From NCBI RefSeq assembly GCF_000012885.1, contig NC_007498.2:868001-932000 (forward strand): a stretch of 64,000 nucleotides of DNA, written 5' to 3'. Positions 26,123 through 35,006 of the stretch are shown here, piece by piece. Every line of letters begins with the position of its first letter. The stretch's first letter is position 1. The translations under genes were made by a program, and so were the position numbers. The notes below the pieces were generated by a model. It made no database searches. It was not told the DNA's origin and saw only the letters and a list, made by a program, of their open reading frames with translations. Source of the stretch: Syntrophotalea carbinolica DSM 2380 (GTDB lineage Bacteria; Desulfobacterota; Desulfuromonadia; Desulfuromonadales; Syntrophotaleaceae).

Positions 26123-27454
26123 TTAGAGATAGTCGAGGACTTCCACGCCTTTGATAAACGGATCGACTTCGGAGACGATCCGTTTATTTTGATGAGCGGA
26201 AAGGTTGATGACGCGAGGTTCCTCCAGGTGAACACCCGCTTCGTCAAAAAGGATTTTTAACTGTACCGAGTCGGGGTTGTCGGTTCCGACCTGGCCGACA
26301 ATCCCGATTTCATTGTTATCCAGACGAACCAGAGTGCCTACCGGGTAGGTGCCGAGTGAAAAGATGAATTTTTCCAGGTACTCCGGGTGCAGCAGGGTGC
26401 CGGAGTGCAAAAGCAGTTTTTTAATGGCGTTGCGCGGCGTCACCGGTCGCTGATATGGGCGCAGGGTGGTGATGGCATCGTAGGTGTCGGCTATGGTGGT
26501 CATGTCGATGAGATCAAAAGAGCCCTTGATCGCGGCCTTTTGAGGATAACCGCACCTGTCGAAATGCAGGTGATGGCCCAGGACGATGGCGCGGGCGCTG
26601 TCGTCCATGCCGCCCATCTGATCGATGATTTCCGCGCCCAGCTGGGGGTGCTGGCGGATCTGGGCAAACTCCTCTTCGTTCAGCTTGCCAGGCTTGTTGA
26701 TGATGGCAATATCGATTTTAAGTTTGCCGATATCGTGAAGCAGACTGCCGATTCCCAGGGTGCGCAGCTCCTCCTCCGATAATCCTGCGGCTCTACCAAC
26801 CGCCAGGGCCAGCACGGAAACATTGACCGAATGGGTGAAGGTGTAGTTGTCGTAATTTTTCAGCAGACTCAGCGCCAGAAGGGCATGGGGGTCCGCAAGG
26901 GTCATGCGGGCCATGTCCTTGACGACCTTGTGGGCTTCGGTGGAGGAGGGGATGCGCCCCATGCGAACATCTTGAAAGATGGAGTTGACGACCTTGAGAG
27001 CGCGCCCGAAAATTTTACGAGCCGATTGGCGACCTTCTTCCTCGTCTTGCTCTTCAGGCAGGAAACGGATATGGCGAACATGGTTCTCGCGAAGCAACGC
27101 CTCAAATTCTTCGTGCCCCAGGGCGGTGCCATTCAGGAGTTGTAAAAAGACTTTGAGTTCGGATGCGGTCACGCCGTCGAGAAACTCGACGCCCGCAAGC
27201 TGTTTCTCCTGCAATAGGCGACAGAGGTTTTCCGCTGCAGGATGAGGGTCGGCAAACAGGTGGTCGTTCGCGAAAAGGGTATCCTGCAGTATCCCCAGGC
27301 GCAATGGTCGCTGGTCCTGCAGCAGATAACCCGTAAGGCGATTCGTTTCATGCAGTTGCTTTTGGATAAGCGGATGCTCGAGGGGGTAGAGACGCAATCC
27401 CTTGAGGGCGCCGGACAGGTTGTTGACAAATTGAATGAGAGGGTCGGTCTGCAT
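26123..27454 (-). CDS. HD-GYP domain phosphodiesterase with unknown N-terminal domain
   Basis: A 443-residue protein. The C-terminal part has the HD motif LLHDIGKLKID near residue 240 and the GYP block as HHLHFDRCGYP, which departs from the usual HHExxDGxGYP yet keeps the paired His and GYP. HD-GYP proteins usually hydrolyse cyclic di-GMP. The first 160 residues (LRLYPLEHPLIQKQLHE and following) are not a receiver or PAS domain and resemble the N-terminus of the neighbouring 531-residue HEAT protein. The gene follows that one by 6 bases and is probably co-transcribed with it. Confidence 0.85.
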   Translation of the reverse strand: MQTDPLIQFVNNLSGALKGLRLYPLEHPLIQKQLHETNRLTGYLLQDQRPLRLGILQDTLFANDHLFADPHPAAENLCRLLQEKQLAGVEFLDGVTASELKVFLQLLNGTALGHEEFEALLRENHVRHIRFLPEEQDEEEGRQSARKIFGRALKVVNSIFQDVRMGRIPSSTEAHKVVKDMARMTLADPHALLALSLLKNYDNYTFTHSVNVSVLALAVGRAAGLSEEELRTLGIGSLLHDIGKLKIDIAIINKPGKLNEEEFAQIRQHPQLGAEIIDQMGGMDDSARAIVLGHHLHFDRCGYPQKAAIKGSFDLIDMTTIADTYDAITTLRPYQRPVTPRNAIKKLLLHSGTLLHPEYLEKFIFSLGTYPVGTLVRLDNNEIGIVGQVGTDNPDSVQLKILFDEAGVHLEEPRVINLSAHQNKRIVSEVDPFIKGVEVLDYL

Positions 27455-27460
27455 AATCGC

Positions 27461-29056
27461 CTAGTTTGTCGGCCATTGTTTCAGGCCTCTGGATGCCGAT
27501 TGGGCTATGCGATGGTCTGTTGCACGGCAGAGGTTTTCCAGTACCGGCTGTGAAGATGGGCAGCCGATTTTGACAAGTGCTGCAATGGCCTGGATGCGCA
27601 AGGTCGTTTTCCGGTCTTTTTTCCACCAGGGGCGGCTTTTGGCCAGGCGCTCGAGTTGCGGTGCCGCTTCGTCTGACGCAATGCGGCCCAGAGCCTTGAT
27701 GGCAGCTATTTTTATCTCTGTTTTTTTCATGAACGGATCGCGGCTCTGGATGATTTTGACGAGGCTTGGCACCGCGACCGGATTCCTGATACTGCCCAGC
27801 GCAATAATGGCTTGAGGATAAAGCTCGCGGTGGCTGCTGTCAACCAGTTGCAGAAGGGCATCGACTGCCTGGTCTCCACCGATGCGTGCCAGGGCGCGGA
27901 TGGTCTCTCGGGCGATGCGCAGGTCATCGCTCCATATTAACGGTATGAGATGGCTGGCCGTGTGCGGATTCGCAATCTGACCGAGGATCGCGACCACGTT
28001 GCGTACGACATACCAATGCCTGTTTTGCAAAGCGCTGATCAGCTCGGGTACGGCCGTGGCGCCTAGCTTTACCAGGTTGGTGGAGAGCAGCTTGCGGGCC
28101 AGGGTGTCTTTTTCCCTGGTCAGGCGGTTTATCAGGGGCGCCACCGATTTGTCCCGCAAGAATACCAACGTTTGCATGATCCGATCGCGCAGCTCTTTCG
28201 GTACGCCGCGCGTACAGAGGGTGTCGATCAGGAAGTCGATGACGATGGGCGATGTCACTTGGTGCAGGCACGTAAGGGTTTCGCCGCGGCGGGTTTTGTG
28301 CAACTGCCGGTTGCCAAGCAGAGATGCCAGTACCTGGAAGGTCTGAAGCACCAGTGGCAGGTGACATTCCGAAAGGTGCTGAAAAACGAGGGGCGGTACG
28401 CGGTTCAGTAACAGTTTAAACCGGCGGTCCGAGGATTCGCGGGGCAATTGCGTGAGGAGCTGCTCCAGGGAAAGCTGGTCGATGAGATGTTCATTCAGGG
28501 CAAAGTCTCCGGTGTTTTCCGAAGTGACGCCCTGCTGATGATCAATCTGTTGATTTTCTGGTGAGGCGGCAGCCGCATTTTGCTCGGTGCCCACCGAGAT
28601 CTGTTCGGTCTGGTGCTGTATGCGTTCTTTGGCTGCCTTGATTACGGACAGATCCAGTTCGTTGATCCAGATGCCGGTTGTTTGTTCCGTCAGCAGTAAT
28701 TCCTGCAGGCCGCCTTTCGCCTGGATATCGGTGGTTTTGAGTGTGACGTTGCGGGAAAAAACGATCAGGTCGCGCGTCGTCAGCTCCGGTAAAAAAAACA
28801 GCCGTTGTATGCGCCGTGCGAATAGAAAATGAGCCAGATTGCGGATGCCGGCATGTTCCTGTGGTGCGTCCTCGTGGTCGAACAGAATGCGATCTTTGCG
28901 GACGGTTAACGCCAGATTGCCATTTTGCAGAAGCGGTTGAAAGGCGTCGAAGGTTTCTTCGCCAACATGCTTGAGTGTGGGGTGCTCGGGTGGATAGAAC
29001 CGGACGGTTTTTATCAGTTTGATCAACTTGATCAAGGCCGTCTGTAATTGATCCAT
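27461..29056 (-). CDS. Large HEAT-repeat protein sharing an N-terminal module with the HD-GYP protein
   Basis: A 531-residue protein. Residues 1-130 (VRFYPPEHPTLKHVGEE, then RIQRLFFLPELTTRDLIVF) parallel the N-terminus of the downstream HD-GYP protein. A Gln/Asn-rich linker lies near 165-200, and residues about 220-531 are HEAT repeats (HWYVVRNVVAILGQIANPHT, DDLRIARETIRALARIGG). The ATG at 29056 aligns with the neighbour's start; the frame is open to 29149. No enzyme signature is present. A scaffold for the HD-GYP protein is a reasonable guess only. Confidence 0.8.
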   Translation of the reverse strand: MDQLQTALIKLIKLIKTVRFYPPEHPTLKHVGEETFDAFQPLLQNGNLALTVRKDRILFDHEDAPQEHAGIRNLAHFLFARRIQRLFFLPELTTRDLIVFSRNVTLKTTDIQAKGGLQELLLTEQTTGIWINELDLSVIKAAKERIQHQTEQISVGTEQNAAAASPENQQIDHQQGVTSENTGDFALNEHLIDQLSLEQLLTQLPRESSDRRFKLLLNRVPPLVFQHLSECHLPLVLQTFQVLASLLGNRQLHKTRRGETLTCLHQVTSPIVIDFLIDTLCTRGVPKELRDRIMQTLVFLRDKSVAPLINRLTREKDTLARKLLSTNLVKLGATAVPELISALQNRHWYVVRNVVAILGQIANPHTASHLIPLIWSDDLRIARETIRALARIGGDQAVDALLQLVDSSHRELYPQAIIALGSIRNPVAVPSLVKIIQSRDPFMKKTEIKIAAIKALGRIASDEAAPQLERLAKSRPWWKKDRKTTLRIQAIAALVKIGCPSSQPVLENLCRATDHRIAQSASRGLKQWPTN

Positions 29057-29209
29057 GGTACAGGAACGGTGGCTTTGACTGGTCACAGGGCGTTTTCCCG
29101 GAGTAGAAATTTGGGATTTCTTATACGCACATACTTTATCGCTTTGCATGCGGCTTGTAAATAGCTTTTATGTCGGGCAAAATACGCAATTCACCGGGAA
29201 GGAGGCGAT

Positions 29210-29845
29210 ATGTTGGTCTTGGGTTTGACGGGTGGCATCGGCAGCGGCAAGAGTATCGTGGCGGAGATGTTTAGAACTCTGGGCGCCAAGGTGGTCAGTG
29301 CCGATGATCTGGCCCGGATGATCGTGCAGCCCGGATCGCCGACCCTTGCCCGCATTGCCCGGCGATTCGGGGCTGAGGTACTGTGCGAAGGCGGCGCATT
29401 AAACCGGGCATGGCTGGCAAAGAAGATTTTTTCAGACCCTCAGGCGCGTCTGGATCTTGACCGCATAACCCATCCCGCCATTGCCGAACTGGCCCGGCGC
29501 CGGTTCGCGGCGTTGGCACAGGCGTCTGCAACGCTTGTTGTTTATGATGCCCCGCTTTTGTTTGAGGCCGGCGCCGATACACAGGTCGATGCCGTGGTTG
29601 TGGTGTCGGTTGCCGAGGAGGTTCAGTTGCAACGCCTGATGTTGCGCGACGGTCTTGACGAACAGGCCGCCCGGTCCCGCATGGACTCGCAGATGCCCCT
29701 GGACGAGAAGCTAGCGCGTGCCGATTATGTTATCGACAATAATGGTTCGCTGGAGCAAACCAGAGACCAGGTGGTCGCTCTTATGGCGCGGTTGGTTCCG
29801 GGCATGAAAGGTCCTGATCCGCACGCGTCAGGAAGCGCTGGATGA
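29210..29845 (+). CDS. coaE: Dephospho-CoA kinase
   Basis: CoaE phosphorylates dephospho-CoA in the last step of CoA synthesis. The 211-residue P-loop kinase has GLTGGIGSGKS at residues 5-15, SADDLAR, DRITHPAI, VVYDAPLLFEAG and a lid region RDGLDEQAARSRMDSQ. GGAAGGAGG upstream marks the ATG. Its last 65 bases overlap the 3' end of the convergent hydrolase gene. The C-terminal tail (PHASGSAG) lies within the overlap. Confidence 0.95.
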   Translation: MLVLGLTGGIGSGKSIVAEMFRTLGAKVVSADDLARMIVQPGSPTLARIARRFGAEVLCEGGALNRAWLAKKIFSDPQARLDLDRITHPAIAELARRRFAALAQASATLVVYDAPLLFEAGADTQVDAVVVVSVAEEVQLQRLMLRDGLDEQAARSRMDSQMPLDEKLARADYVIDNNGSLEQTRDQVVALMARLVPGMKGPDPHASGSAG

Positions 29846-30590
29846 GATCGAGCATCGGTTGCCATGACGGGTGGTCCGGAGTGGCCAGTCCGTGGCCGGT
29901 TTGCGGGCCGAACATATGGTATTCCTTATCGGGGCTTCCCAGACGAAGAAATAGTTCGTAGCCGCTGTGGGCTTTCACGGTACGGTCGCCCAGGGCGTTG
30001 ATGGCAAGCGTGGGCGTGGTGATTTGAGGCAGCGCGGCGCGCACGTGACGGATCAATCGGCAGATCTGGTAGACGCCATTGATCGGGCGTCGGTCGTAAT
30101 AAAAGTCGGTCAGGTGCTCGGGCAACGGGCGCGATTGATAGGTCCGTACGTGACGCAAAATTCCGGTGAAAGGCGCCAGTCGGTGCATCATGGACAGAAA
30201 AGGCGACAGCAGAACCAGACTGTCGAGGTTTTGTTCGGCGGCCAGGGCCAGTAAAACCAGGGCGCCGGTGCTTATGCCGATGCTGTGTACCTTGCCGGTT
30301 TCCTGTTTCAGTAGGTTGTAGGTCCTGCAGGTCTCTGCAAGCCATTCTTCATAGCGGCGCCGGCAAAGGTCTTCGGGGGTGGTTCCGTGTCCCGGCAAAC
30401 GTACTGCGGCAACGCTATAGCCTGCCTGGTAAAGAAGGTTCCCCAGGGGACGCATTTCCCATGGCGATGCCGTGAAGCCATGCACAAGCAATATGCCGGG
30501 ATTGCCCGAAACGCCTGGGCGAAGCCGGAATGCCTGATTCTCCGGGCGCGGCGCAGAAACCGTCTGCTGTTTTTTTTTGGTTCGAGACAT
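29781..30590 (-). CDS. Alpha/beta hydrolase (carboxylesterase/monoacylglycerol lipase type)
   Basis: A 269-residue hydrolase with ILLVHGFTASPWEMRPLG (oxyanion region), the nucleophile elbow GISTGALVL (Ser in GxSxG), an acid in the ALGDRTVK segment and His in TGHGLATPDHPSW. The carboxylesterase Est30/YvaK group is the closest type I recognise. Start 30590 is chosen because the more upstream ATG at 30626 lies inside a perfect 17-bp inverted repeat. The substrate is unknown. Confidence 0.82.
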   Translation of the reverse strand: MSRTKKKQQTVSAPRPENQAFRLRPGVSGNPGILLVHGFTASPWEMRPLGNLLYQAGYSVAAVRLPGHGTTPEDLCRRRYEEWLAETCRTYNLLKQETGKVHSIGISTGALVLLALAAEQNLDSLVLLSPFLSMMHRLAPFTGILRHVRTYQSRPLPEHLTDFYYDRRPINGVYQICRLIRHVRAALPQITTPTLAINALGDRTVKAHSGYELFLRLGSPDKEYHMFGPQTGHGLATPDHPSWQPMLDLIQRFLTRADQDLSCPEPTAP

Positions 30591-30610
30591 GCTGTACCCC
30601 GCGATAAGCA

Positions 30611-30657
30611 ACGAGCCGACTTTCATGTCGCAAAATGTAACATGAAAGTCGGCTCGT
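30611..30657. repeat. Perfect 17-bp inverted repeat
   Basis: Left arm ACGAGCCGACTTTCATG (30611-30627) and right arm CATGAAAGTCGGCTCGT (30641-30657) flank a 13-base loop. It sits just upstream of the hydrolase gene and 84 bases beyond the IclR gene stop on the same strand. As RNA it would form a very stable hairpin, without a long U tract. Confidence 0.75.
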
Positions 30658-30740
30658 TATGATCCAGTCATGAACGTACCTGCAGTGGCCACCCTGGTTG
30701 TTTTGCCGATGCCCACGGCAGGTTTTGCCTGGTCTGCGTC

Positions 30741-31526
30741 TTAGCTCTTATGGAAGCCCAGGCGGCTGGAAAGCTCGTCCGCGGCCTTTACCACCAGCGG
30801 CATGAGCTCTTTTTCGATGCGCTCATCGGTGAAACGGATCGACGGACCGGAGATGCTCAGGGAGCCGATAATCCGCCGCGTATAGTCGCGGATGGGGGCG
30901 GATACACAGCGAACGCCAAGGTCAAGTTCCTCGTTGTCGAGAGCGTAACCCTGCTCCGCAACTTCTTTGAGGTTTTCCTTGAGCTTGTTCCGGTCGGTAA
31001 TGGTGTACTCGGTGTAGGCTTTGAGATCCTCGGGTAAAATAGCGTCAAGTTCTTCTTCCGACATGTAAGCCAGGTGCACCTTGCCGGCTGCGGTGGCGTA
31101 TGCGGGCAGTCGCGAACCGACCCGGGAAACGACGCGCACGGTCAGGTGCGTTTCGACCACGTCAAGGTAGACGATATGGCCTTCCTTGAAAATCGCCAGG
31201 TAGGACGTTTCGTTGCAATCTTCCACAATACTGTCGAGCACCGGTTTGGCCTGGTGCAGCAAGCCCATTTTTTTGATGAAGGTCTGACCGAGTTCAAGGG
31301 ATTTGAGTCCCAGTCGGTAGTTTTCGGTAACCTTGTTCTGCTCAATGTATCCCCGGGATTCAAGGGTTGCCAACAGACGGAAGACATTGTTTTTATGCAG
31401 TCTCAGACGCTTGCTCAGTTCCGTAACGCCGAGTTCGTCGACATCGTCGCTGTGAAATTGTTCAAGCAGGTCGAGGGCATGCGATACCGCTTGAATCATA
31501 TACTCGGATTTTTCTTTTTTTGCCAT
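30741..31526 (-). CDS. IclR-family transcriptional regulator
   Basis: A 261-residue protein with an N-terminal winged helix (residues 10-70: LSKRLRLHKNNVFRLLATLESRGYI) and a C-terminal IclR effector domain (SYLAIFKEGHIVYLDVVET to LGVRCVSAPIRDY). It resembles the KdgR/IclR class that responds to small carboxylic or sugar acids. No metabolic gene lies beside it, so the target is unknown. An upstream promoter carries a palindrome that may mediate autoregulation. Confidence 0.9.
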   Translation of the reverse strand: MAKKEKSEYMIQAVSHALDLLEQFHSDDVDELGVTELSKRLRLHKNNVFRLLATLESRGYIEQNKVTENYRLGLKSLELGQTFIKKMGLLHQAKPVLDSIVEDCNETSYLAIFKEGHIVYLDVVETHLTVRVVSRVGSRLPAYATAAGKVHLAYMSEEELDAILPEDLKAYTEYTITDRNKLKENLKEVAEQGYALDNEELDLGVRCVSAPIRDYTRRIIGSLSISGPSIRFTDERIEKELMPLVVKAADELSSRLGFHKS

Positions 31527-31680
31527 GTTTCGGGTCCCTCTTTAAATTTAAATTTCCGGCAGGAGCCGGTTTGGTAGAAAAATAAGAAAAGTGTATTGTT
31601 TTACAGCATCTGTTTAAAAACGCCTGTCGCAGGCACTTTATCGCGGCCTTTTCGCAACGGCGTAAACGAGTGTTTGTTTG

Positions 31681-31709
31681 AATATAAAATTATGTTTTAT
31701 AGATGTCAA
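31681..31709 (-). promoter_or_regulatory. Promoter with internal palindrome upstream of the IclR gene
   Basis: On the minus strand TTGACA (31704-31709), a 17-base spacer and TATATT (31681-31686). The spacer and -10 edge hold the inverted repeat TATAAAA / TTTTATA (31683-31701) with 5 bases between the arms, a possible autoregulatory operator. The 5' leader to the ATG is about 150 bases. The rest of the 31527-31836 gap shows nothing I recognise. Confidence 0.6.
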
Positions 31710-31836
31710 CAGCAACGGTTGAAATGGGTCGGCTTTTTATGCCGGCGGTCCATGCGGCGGCTGACGAATTGTGACGAACGGTTCAGGATAACTGTTTTTT
31801 AATGCAAGTGCCAAGCCAAGTTTATGGGGTGCGGCT

Positions 31837-33033
31837 TTAAACGTCTGTTTTCATGACCTCGTGTAAGACCGTTGTGGCAAAACTGCCCTTGGGCAATGAA
31901 AACGACAGCTCCAGTTCGTTGCCTTGCTGGTTGCTGGCTGTTTCGGAGATGGGGATTCTTAACGGCCGCCGCTCGCCTGGCATGGAAAGTCCGGCTCCGA
32001 GGCGGAAATCATCCGGTGTAATACCCTCTTTGGCCAGCAGGGCTTGTTCCAGAATGCCGGCCTGCGCCTCCGCCATCATGACCTTGTGGCCGAATAACGG
32101 CGCGGTGGGGCTGATTTCAAACCGGTCCGCCCGGGGTTGCTCCAACGCTGCATCCGTGACCAGAAAACAGGCGCCGTTGTCGTGTTTGTAGGCGATGTCG
32201 CCTGTCCATAGGGTTTCAAGGCTTTCAAGGCGCATACTGACCAGGCGATCGAACAGGTGCGACTGGTAGGCCGACAGGTAGAGCCGCAGCAGCTTTCCCG
32301 GCAGGCGGCGTACGGCTTTTTCGGCGCTGCGGCCTTGACGCAGGCTGCGAACCAGGTTGCGTTCGTTGCGCATGCGCCGGGGCAGGGCCTGTTCGGCTTC
32401 TTCCAGGCGGTTTTCGGCATACAAAATGGCGCCCTGACGCCACTCCGGATGGATGATTTTGTCCGGGTCGCCGATGATATGGGCTGCCGCCTGGGAAAAG
32501 TTTTTCTGCACAATGGCCTGGCCGATGAGGTGGGAGTTGCCGAGTGCGCCATAGCGTTGCTCGCCGAAAAAGTTGGGGACTCCGGTCATCTGCAGGACAT
32601 GGAGGATGTCGCGGGCCTTTTCCAGCGCGTCGCTGTCGATATCCCTTATGGTGATGGTGAAGCGATTGCCGGCCAGATGCCCGAGCCTCAGTTTGTTGCG
32701 GTGGCGGCGGGCCGATAAAATACGAATATCCTGGAGTTGAAGGGCAAGGGCTTGCTCCGCGGAACAATCGGTTACGGAAATGAACTGTCGGGTGGTGGCC
32801 TGGGCGTCTTTAAGCCCGGCATACCCCATGGCGCGCTCGTTGACTTGCAGTGCCCTGGAAAGACGTTTGAGTAATTCGAAGGTTGTCATGCCGCGTTTTT
32901 CCACCTCCAGATAGAGGTGTTCGCCTTCGCCGCAGGTCGGATAAAGGGGCAATTCTTCGACCAGGAAATCGTCCGGGCAGGTTTTGATGCTGCCTCCGAT
33001 ACCGGGAAGCTTTGCGGTTAGATAGTTAGCCAT
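31837..33033 (-). CDS. truD: tRNA pseudouridine(13) synthase TruD
   Basis: TruD modifies U13 of tRNA-Glu and others. The 398-residue protein has the N-terminal FLVEELPLYPTCGEGEHLYLEVEKRG, the catalytic Asp in GYAGLKDAQATTRQ and the TruD-typical GVPNFFGEQRYG and AYQSHLFDRLVSMRLE segments. The ATG at 33033 (MANYLTAKLPGIGG) overlaps the 3' end of trmB by 8 bases, so both tRNA-modification genes are co-transcribed. The frame is open further to 33225 inside trmB, which I reject. Confidence 0.93.
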   Translation of the reverse strand: MANYLTAKLPGIGGSIKTCPDDFLVEELPLYPTCGEGEHLYLEVEKRGMTTFELLKRLSRALQVNERAMGYAGLKDAQATTRQFISVTDCSAEQALALQLQDIRILSARRHRNKLRLGHLAGNRFTITIRDIDSDALEKARDILHVLQMTGVPNFFGEQRYGALGNSHLIGQAIVQKNFSQAAAHIIGDPDKIIHPEWRQGAILYAENRLEEAEQALPRRMRNERNLVRSLRQGRSAEKAVRRLPGKLLRLYLSAYQSHLFDRLVSMRLESLETLWTGDIAYKHDNGACFLVTDAALEQPRADRFEISPTAPLFGHKVMMAEAQAGILEQALLAKEGITPDDFRLGAGLSMPGERRPLRIPISETASNQQGNELELSFSLPKGSFATTVLHEVMKTDV

Positions 33034-33724
33034 TGTTTGCGCTCCAGGCAGTGCGGAAACCTCTGTGGACCGGTTGGGGGGCGGCCGTTTCGCAGGTATG
33101 TTGCGGGTTGCGGCGATGGTGTATAAAGTGGATCGACTGACCTTGGGCCAGAAAGCGACGCATGTATTTCGATAGCGGATAACCGGCCATGTCGAGGGCG
33201 ACGGGTACCGGCAATCTGTTCTCATACCCCTTGATCTGATTCAGGTGGGCGGTGACGGCATGGGCGTAATCGGCGACATCGCTGCTGAAAAACAGCTCTC
33301 CGCCCGGTTGCAGGTAATGCAGCAGCGTCTGCAGGAATCGCTCGTTGACCAGGCGCCGTTTGAGGTGGCGTTTTTTCGGCCAGGGGTCCGGGCAGTTGAT
33401 GTAAACGGCTGCCAGGCTTTCGGTGGCTAAAAACTGCTCCAGCAGGTAGCGCGCCTCGATGCGCATGACGCGTACATTGGTGAGGCGGGCTTGTTCCAGC
33501 CTGTTGCAGGTTTTGTTGCAGCCCTTGTTGTATATGTCGATAGCGAGATAGTTTCGTTCCGGCGCGCTACTGGCCAGTTGCGTGACGAAATCCCCGATGC
33601 CGCAGCCGATCTCCAGCACCAGGGGGTTCCGGTTGCCGAATACCGCAGCGAAATCTGCCGGCGAAGCCAGGCTCTCTTCTCTGAGGAAATAGGGCGATTT
33701 GATTTCAATCATGTGCTGAGTCAT
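33026..33724 (-). CDS. trmB: tRNA (guanine-N7)-methyltransferase
   Basis: TrmB methylates G46 of tRNA with SAM. The 232-residue Rossmann methyltransferase has LEIGCGIGDFV (SAM motif I, about residue 37), INCPDPWPKKRHLKRRLV and FFSSDVADYAHAV. The C-terminus is slightly longer than the core and overlaps truD. A family-typical start with MTQHMIEIKSPYFL lies at 33724. Confidence 0.95.
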   Translation of the reverse strand: MTQHMIEIKSPYFLREESLASPADFAAVFGNRNPLVLEIGCGIGDFVTQLASSAPERNYLAIDIYNKGCNKTCNRLEQARLTNVRVMRIEARYLLEQFLATESLAAVYINCPDPWPKKRHLKRRLVNERFLQTLLHYLQPGGELFFSSDVADYAHAVTAHLNQIKGYENRLPVPVALDMAGYPLSKYMRRFLAQGQSIHFIHHRRNPQHTCETAAPQPVHRGFRTAWSANNG

Positions 33725-33850
33725 GGCTTTGTCCCACGTGTTTTTGGAAAAGTCCTTAGGTTATCTTTTCTGGTGCCGATTGACAAGTTTTTTTTAGCCT
33801 TGCTGCCTTTCGGGGCAGCCTCTGTTCCCGAAGGAAAAAGGGTTGTGTTT

Positions 33851-33885
33851 CAGGGGCTCAGGAGCTAGGCTGAACGGGTCCCCTG
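33851..33885 (+). repeat. Inverted repeat in the DAHP synthase leader
   Basis: CAGGGG (33851-33856) and CCCCTG (33880-33885) enclose a region that could fold into a hairpin 80 bases before the aroF-type start. It may be a leader structure; no leader peptide or known riboswitch pattern was recognised. Confidence 0.3.
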
Positions 33886-33965
33886 CATGTGATCTCTGGT
33901 AGGTCTTTTCCCGGCGGATCCGAGGTTTTCATCCCTGTCATATATAAGTCGTCAAGGAGGCTGTT

Positions 33966-35006
33966 GTGCTTATTGTTATGCATCATACTGCATCTGAAGA
34001 GCAGATTCGCGCTGTGGAACAGGCGGTTGCCGCGTTGGGATTAAAAGCCCAGCCGATTCCCGGTGGCGAGAGAACCGCCATCGGCGTGTTGGGTAATCGC
34101 GGCTATGTGGATGACACCACGATCCGCGATCTTCCCGGGGTGTTGGAGATTATCCATGTCAGCAAGCCCTATAAAATGGTATCCAGGGATTTTCATCCCA
34201 TGGCGACGGTGGTGAAGGTCGGTTCGGCTGCGCTGGGGGATGGTGGTCCGCCGGTGGTGATGGCCGGCCCCTGTTCCATTGAAAGCGAAGAGCAGATGAT
34301 GGCGGCGGCGCACCTGGTCAAGGCGGCCGGGGCGCAGGTTCTGCGCGGCGGAGCCTTTAAACCTCGTACCGGACCTCATTCGTTCCAGGGGTTGGGGGTT
34401 GAGGGGCTCAAGATATTGCACGCGGCCGGTCGCGAAGTCGAACTGCCGGTGGTTACCGAAGTGATGCGTATCGAACAGCTTGAAGTGGCGTGCCGTTACG
34501 CCGATATGTTGCAGATCGGTGCCCGCAACATGCAGAATTTCGATTTGCTTAAGGAAGTGGGGCGTCTGCGTTGTCCGATTCTTCTCAAACGGGGGATGAG
34601 TGCGACCATCGAGGAATTTCTGGCCGCGGCCGAATATATCGTGGCCGAAGGTAACGATCAGGTCGTTCTGTGCGAACGCGGGATCCGCACCTTTGAAACG
34701 GCAACCCGCAATACCTTGGATCTGTCGGTCGTTCCGCTGGTCAAAGCCTTGAGCCACCTGCCGATCATCGTCGATCCGAGTCACGCTACCGGTCGGCGTC
34801 CGCTGGTGCCGATCATGGCGCGGGCGGCTTTGGCGGCGGGGGCGCATGGATTGATGATTGAGGTGCATCCGTCACCGGACAAGGCGCTTTGCGATGGCGC
34901 ACAGAGTCTCGACGGGCAGGGTTTTGCACTGCTGATGAAAGAGTTGAGGTTTTTGCAGGATTGCTTTGCGAAACTCAACGATCCTGCTTTTGAGACACAA
35001 GTCTGA
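33966..35006 (+). CDS. aroF: 3-deoxy-7-phosphoheptulonate synthase (DAHP synthase, AroF type)
   Basis: Catalyses the first step of the shikimate pathway from PEP and erythrose-4-phosphate, and so feeds the trp genes of this window with chorismate. The 346-residue protein has an N-terminal ferredoxin-like regulatory domain (about 1-75) and a TIM barrel with [38 protein letters not shown] and [10 protein letters not shown]. This is the type I-beta, Thermotoga-like class. GTG start after AAGGAGG. The last 32 bases overlap the convergent phosphoesterase gene. Confidence 0.94.
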   Translation: MLIVMHHTASEEQIRAVEQAVAALGLKAQPIPGGERTAIGVLGNRGYVDDTTIRDLPGVLEIIHVSKPYKMVSRDFHPMATVVKVGSAALGDGGPPVVMAGPCSIESEEQMMAAAHLVKAAGAQVLRGGAFKPRTGPHSFQGLGVEGLKILHAAGREVELPVVTEVMRIEQLEVACRYADMLQIGARNMQNFDLLKEVGRLRCPILLKRGMSATIEEFLAAAEYIVAEGNDQVVLCERGIRTFETATRNTLDLSVVPLVKALSHLPIIVDPSHATGRRPLVPIMARAALAAGAHGLMIEVHPSPDKALCDGAQSLDGQGFALLMKELRFLQDCFAKLNDPAFETQV

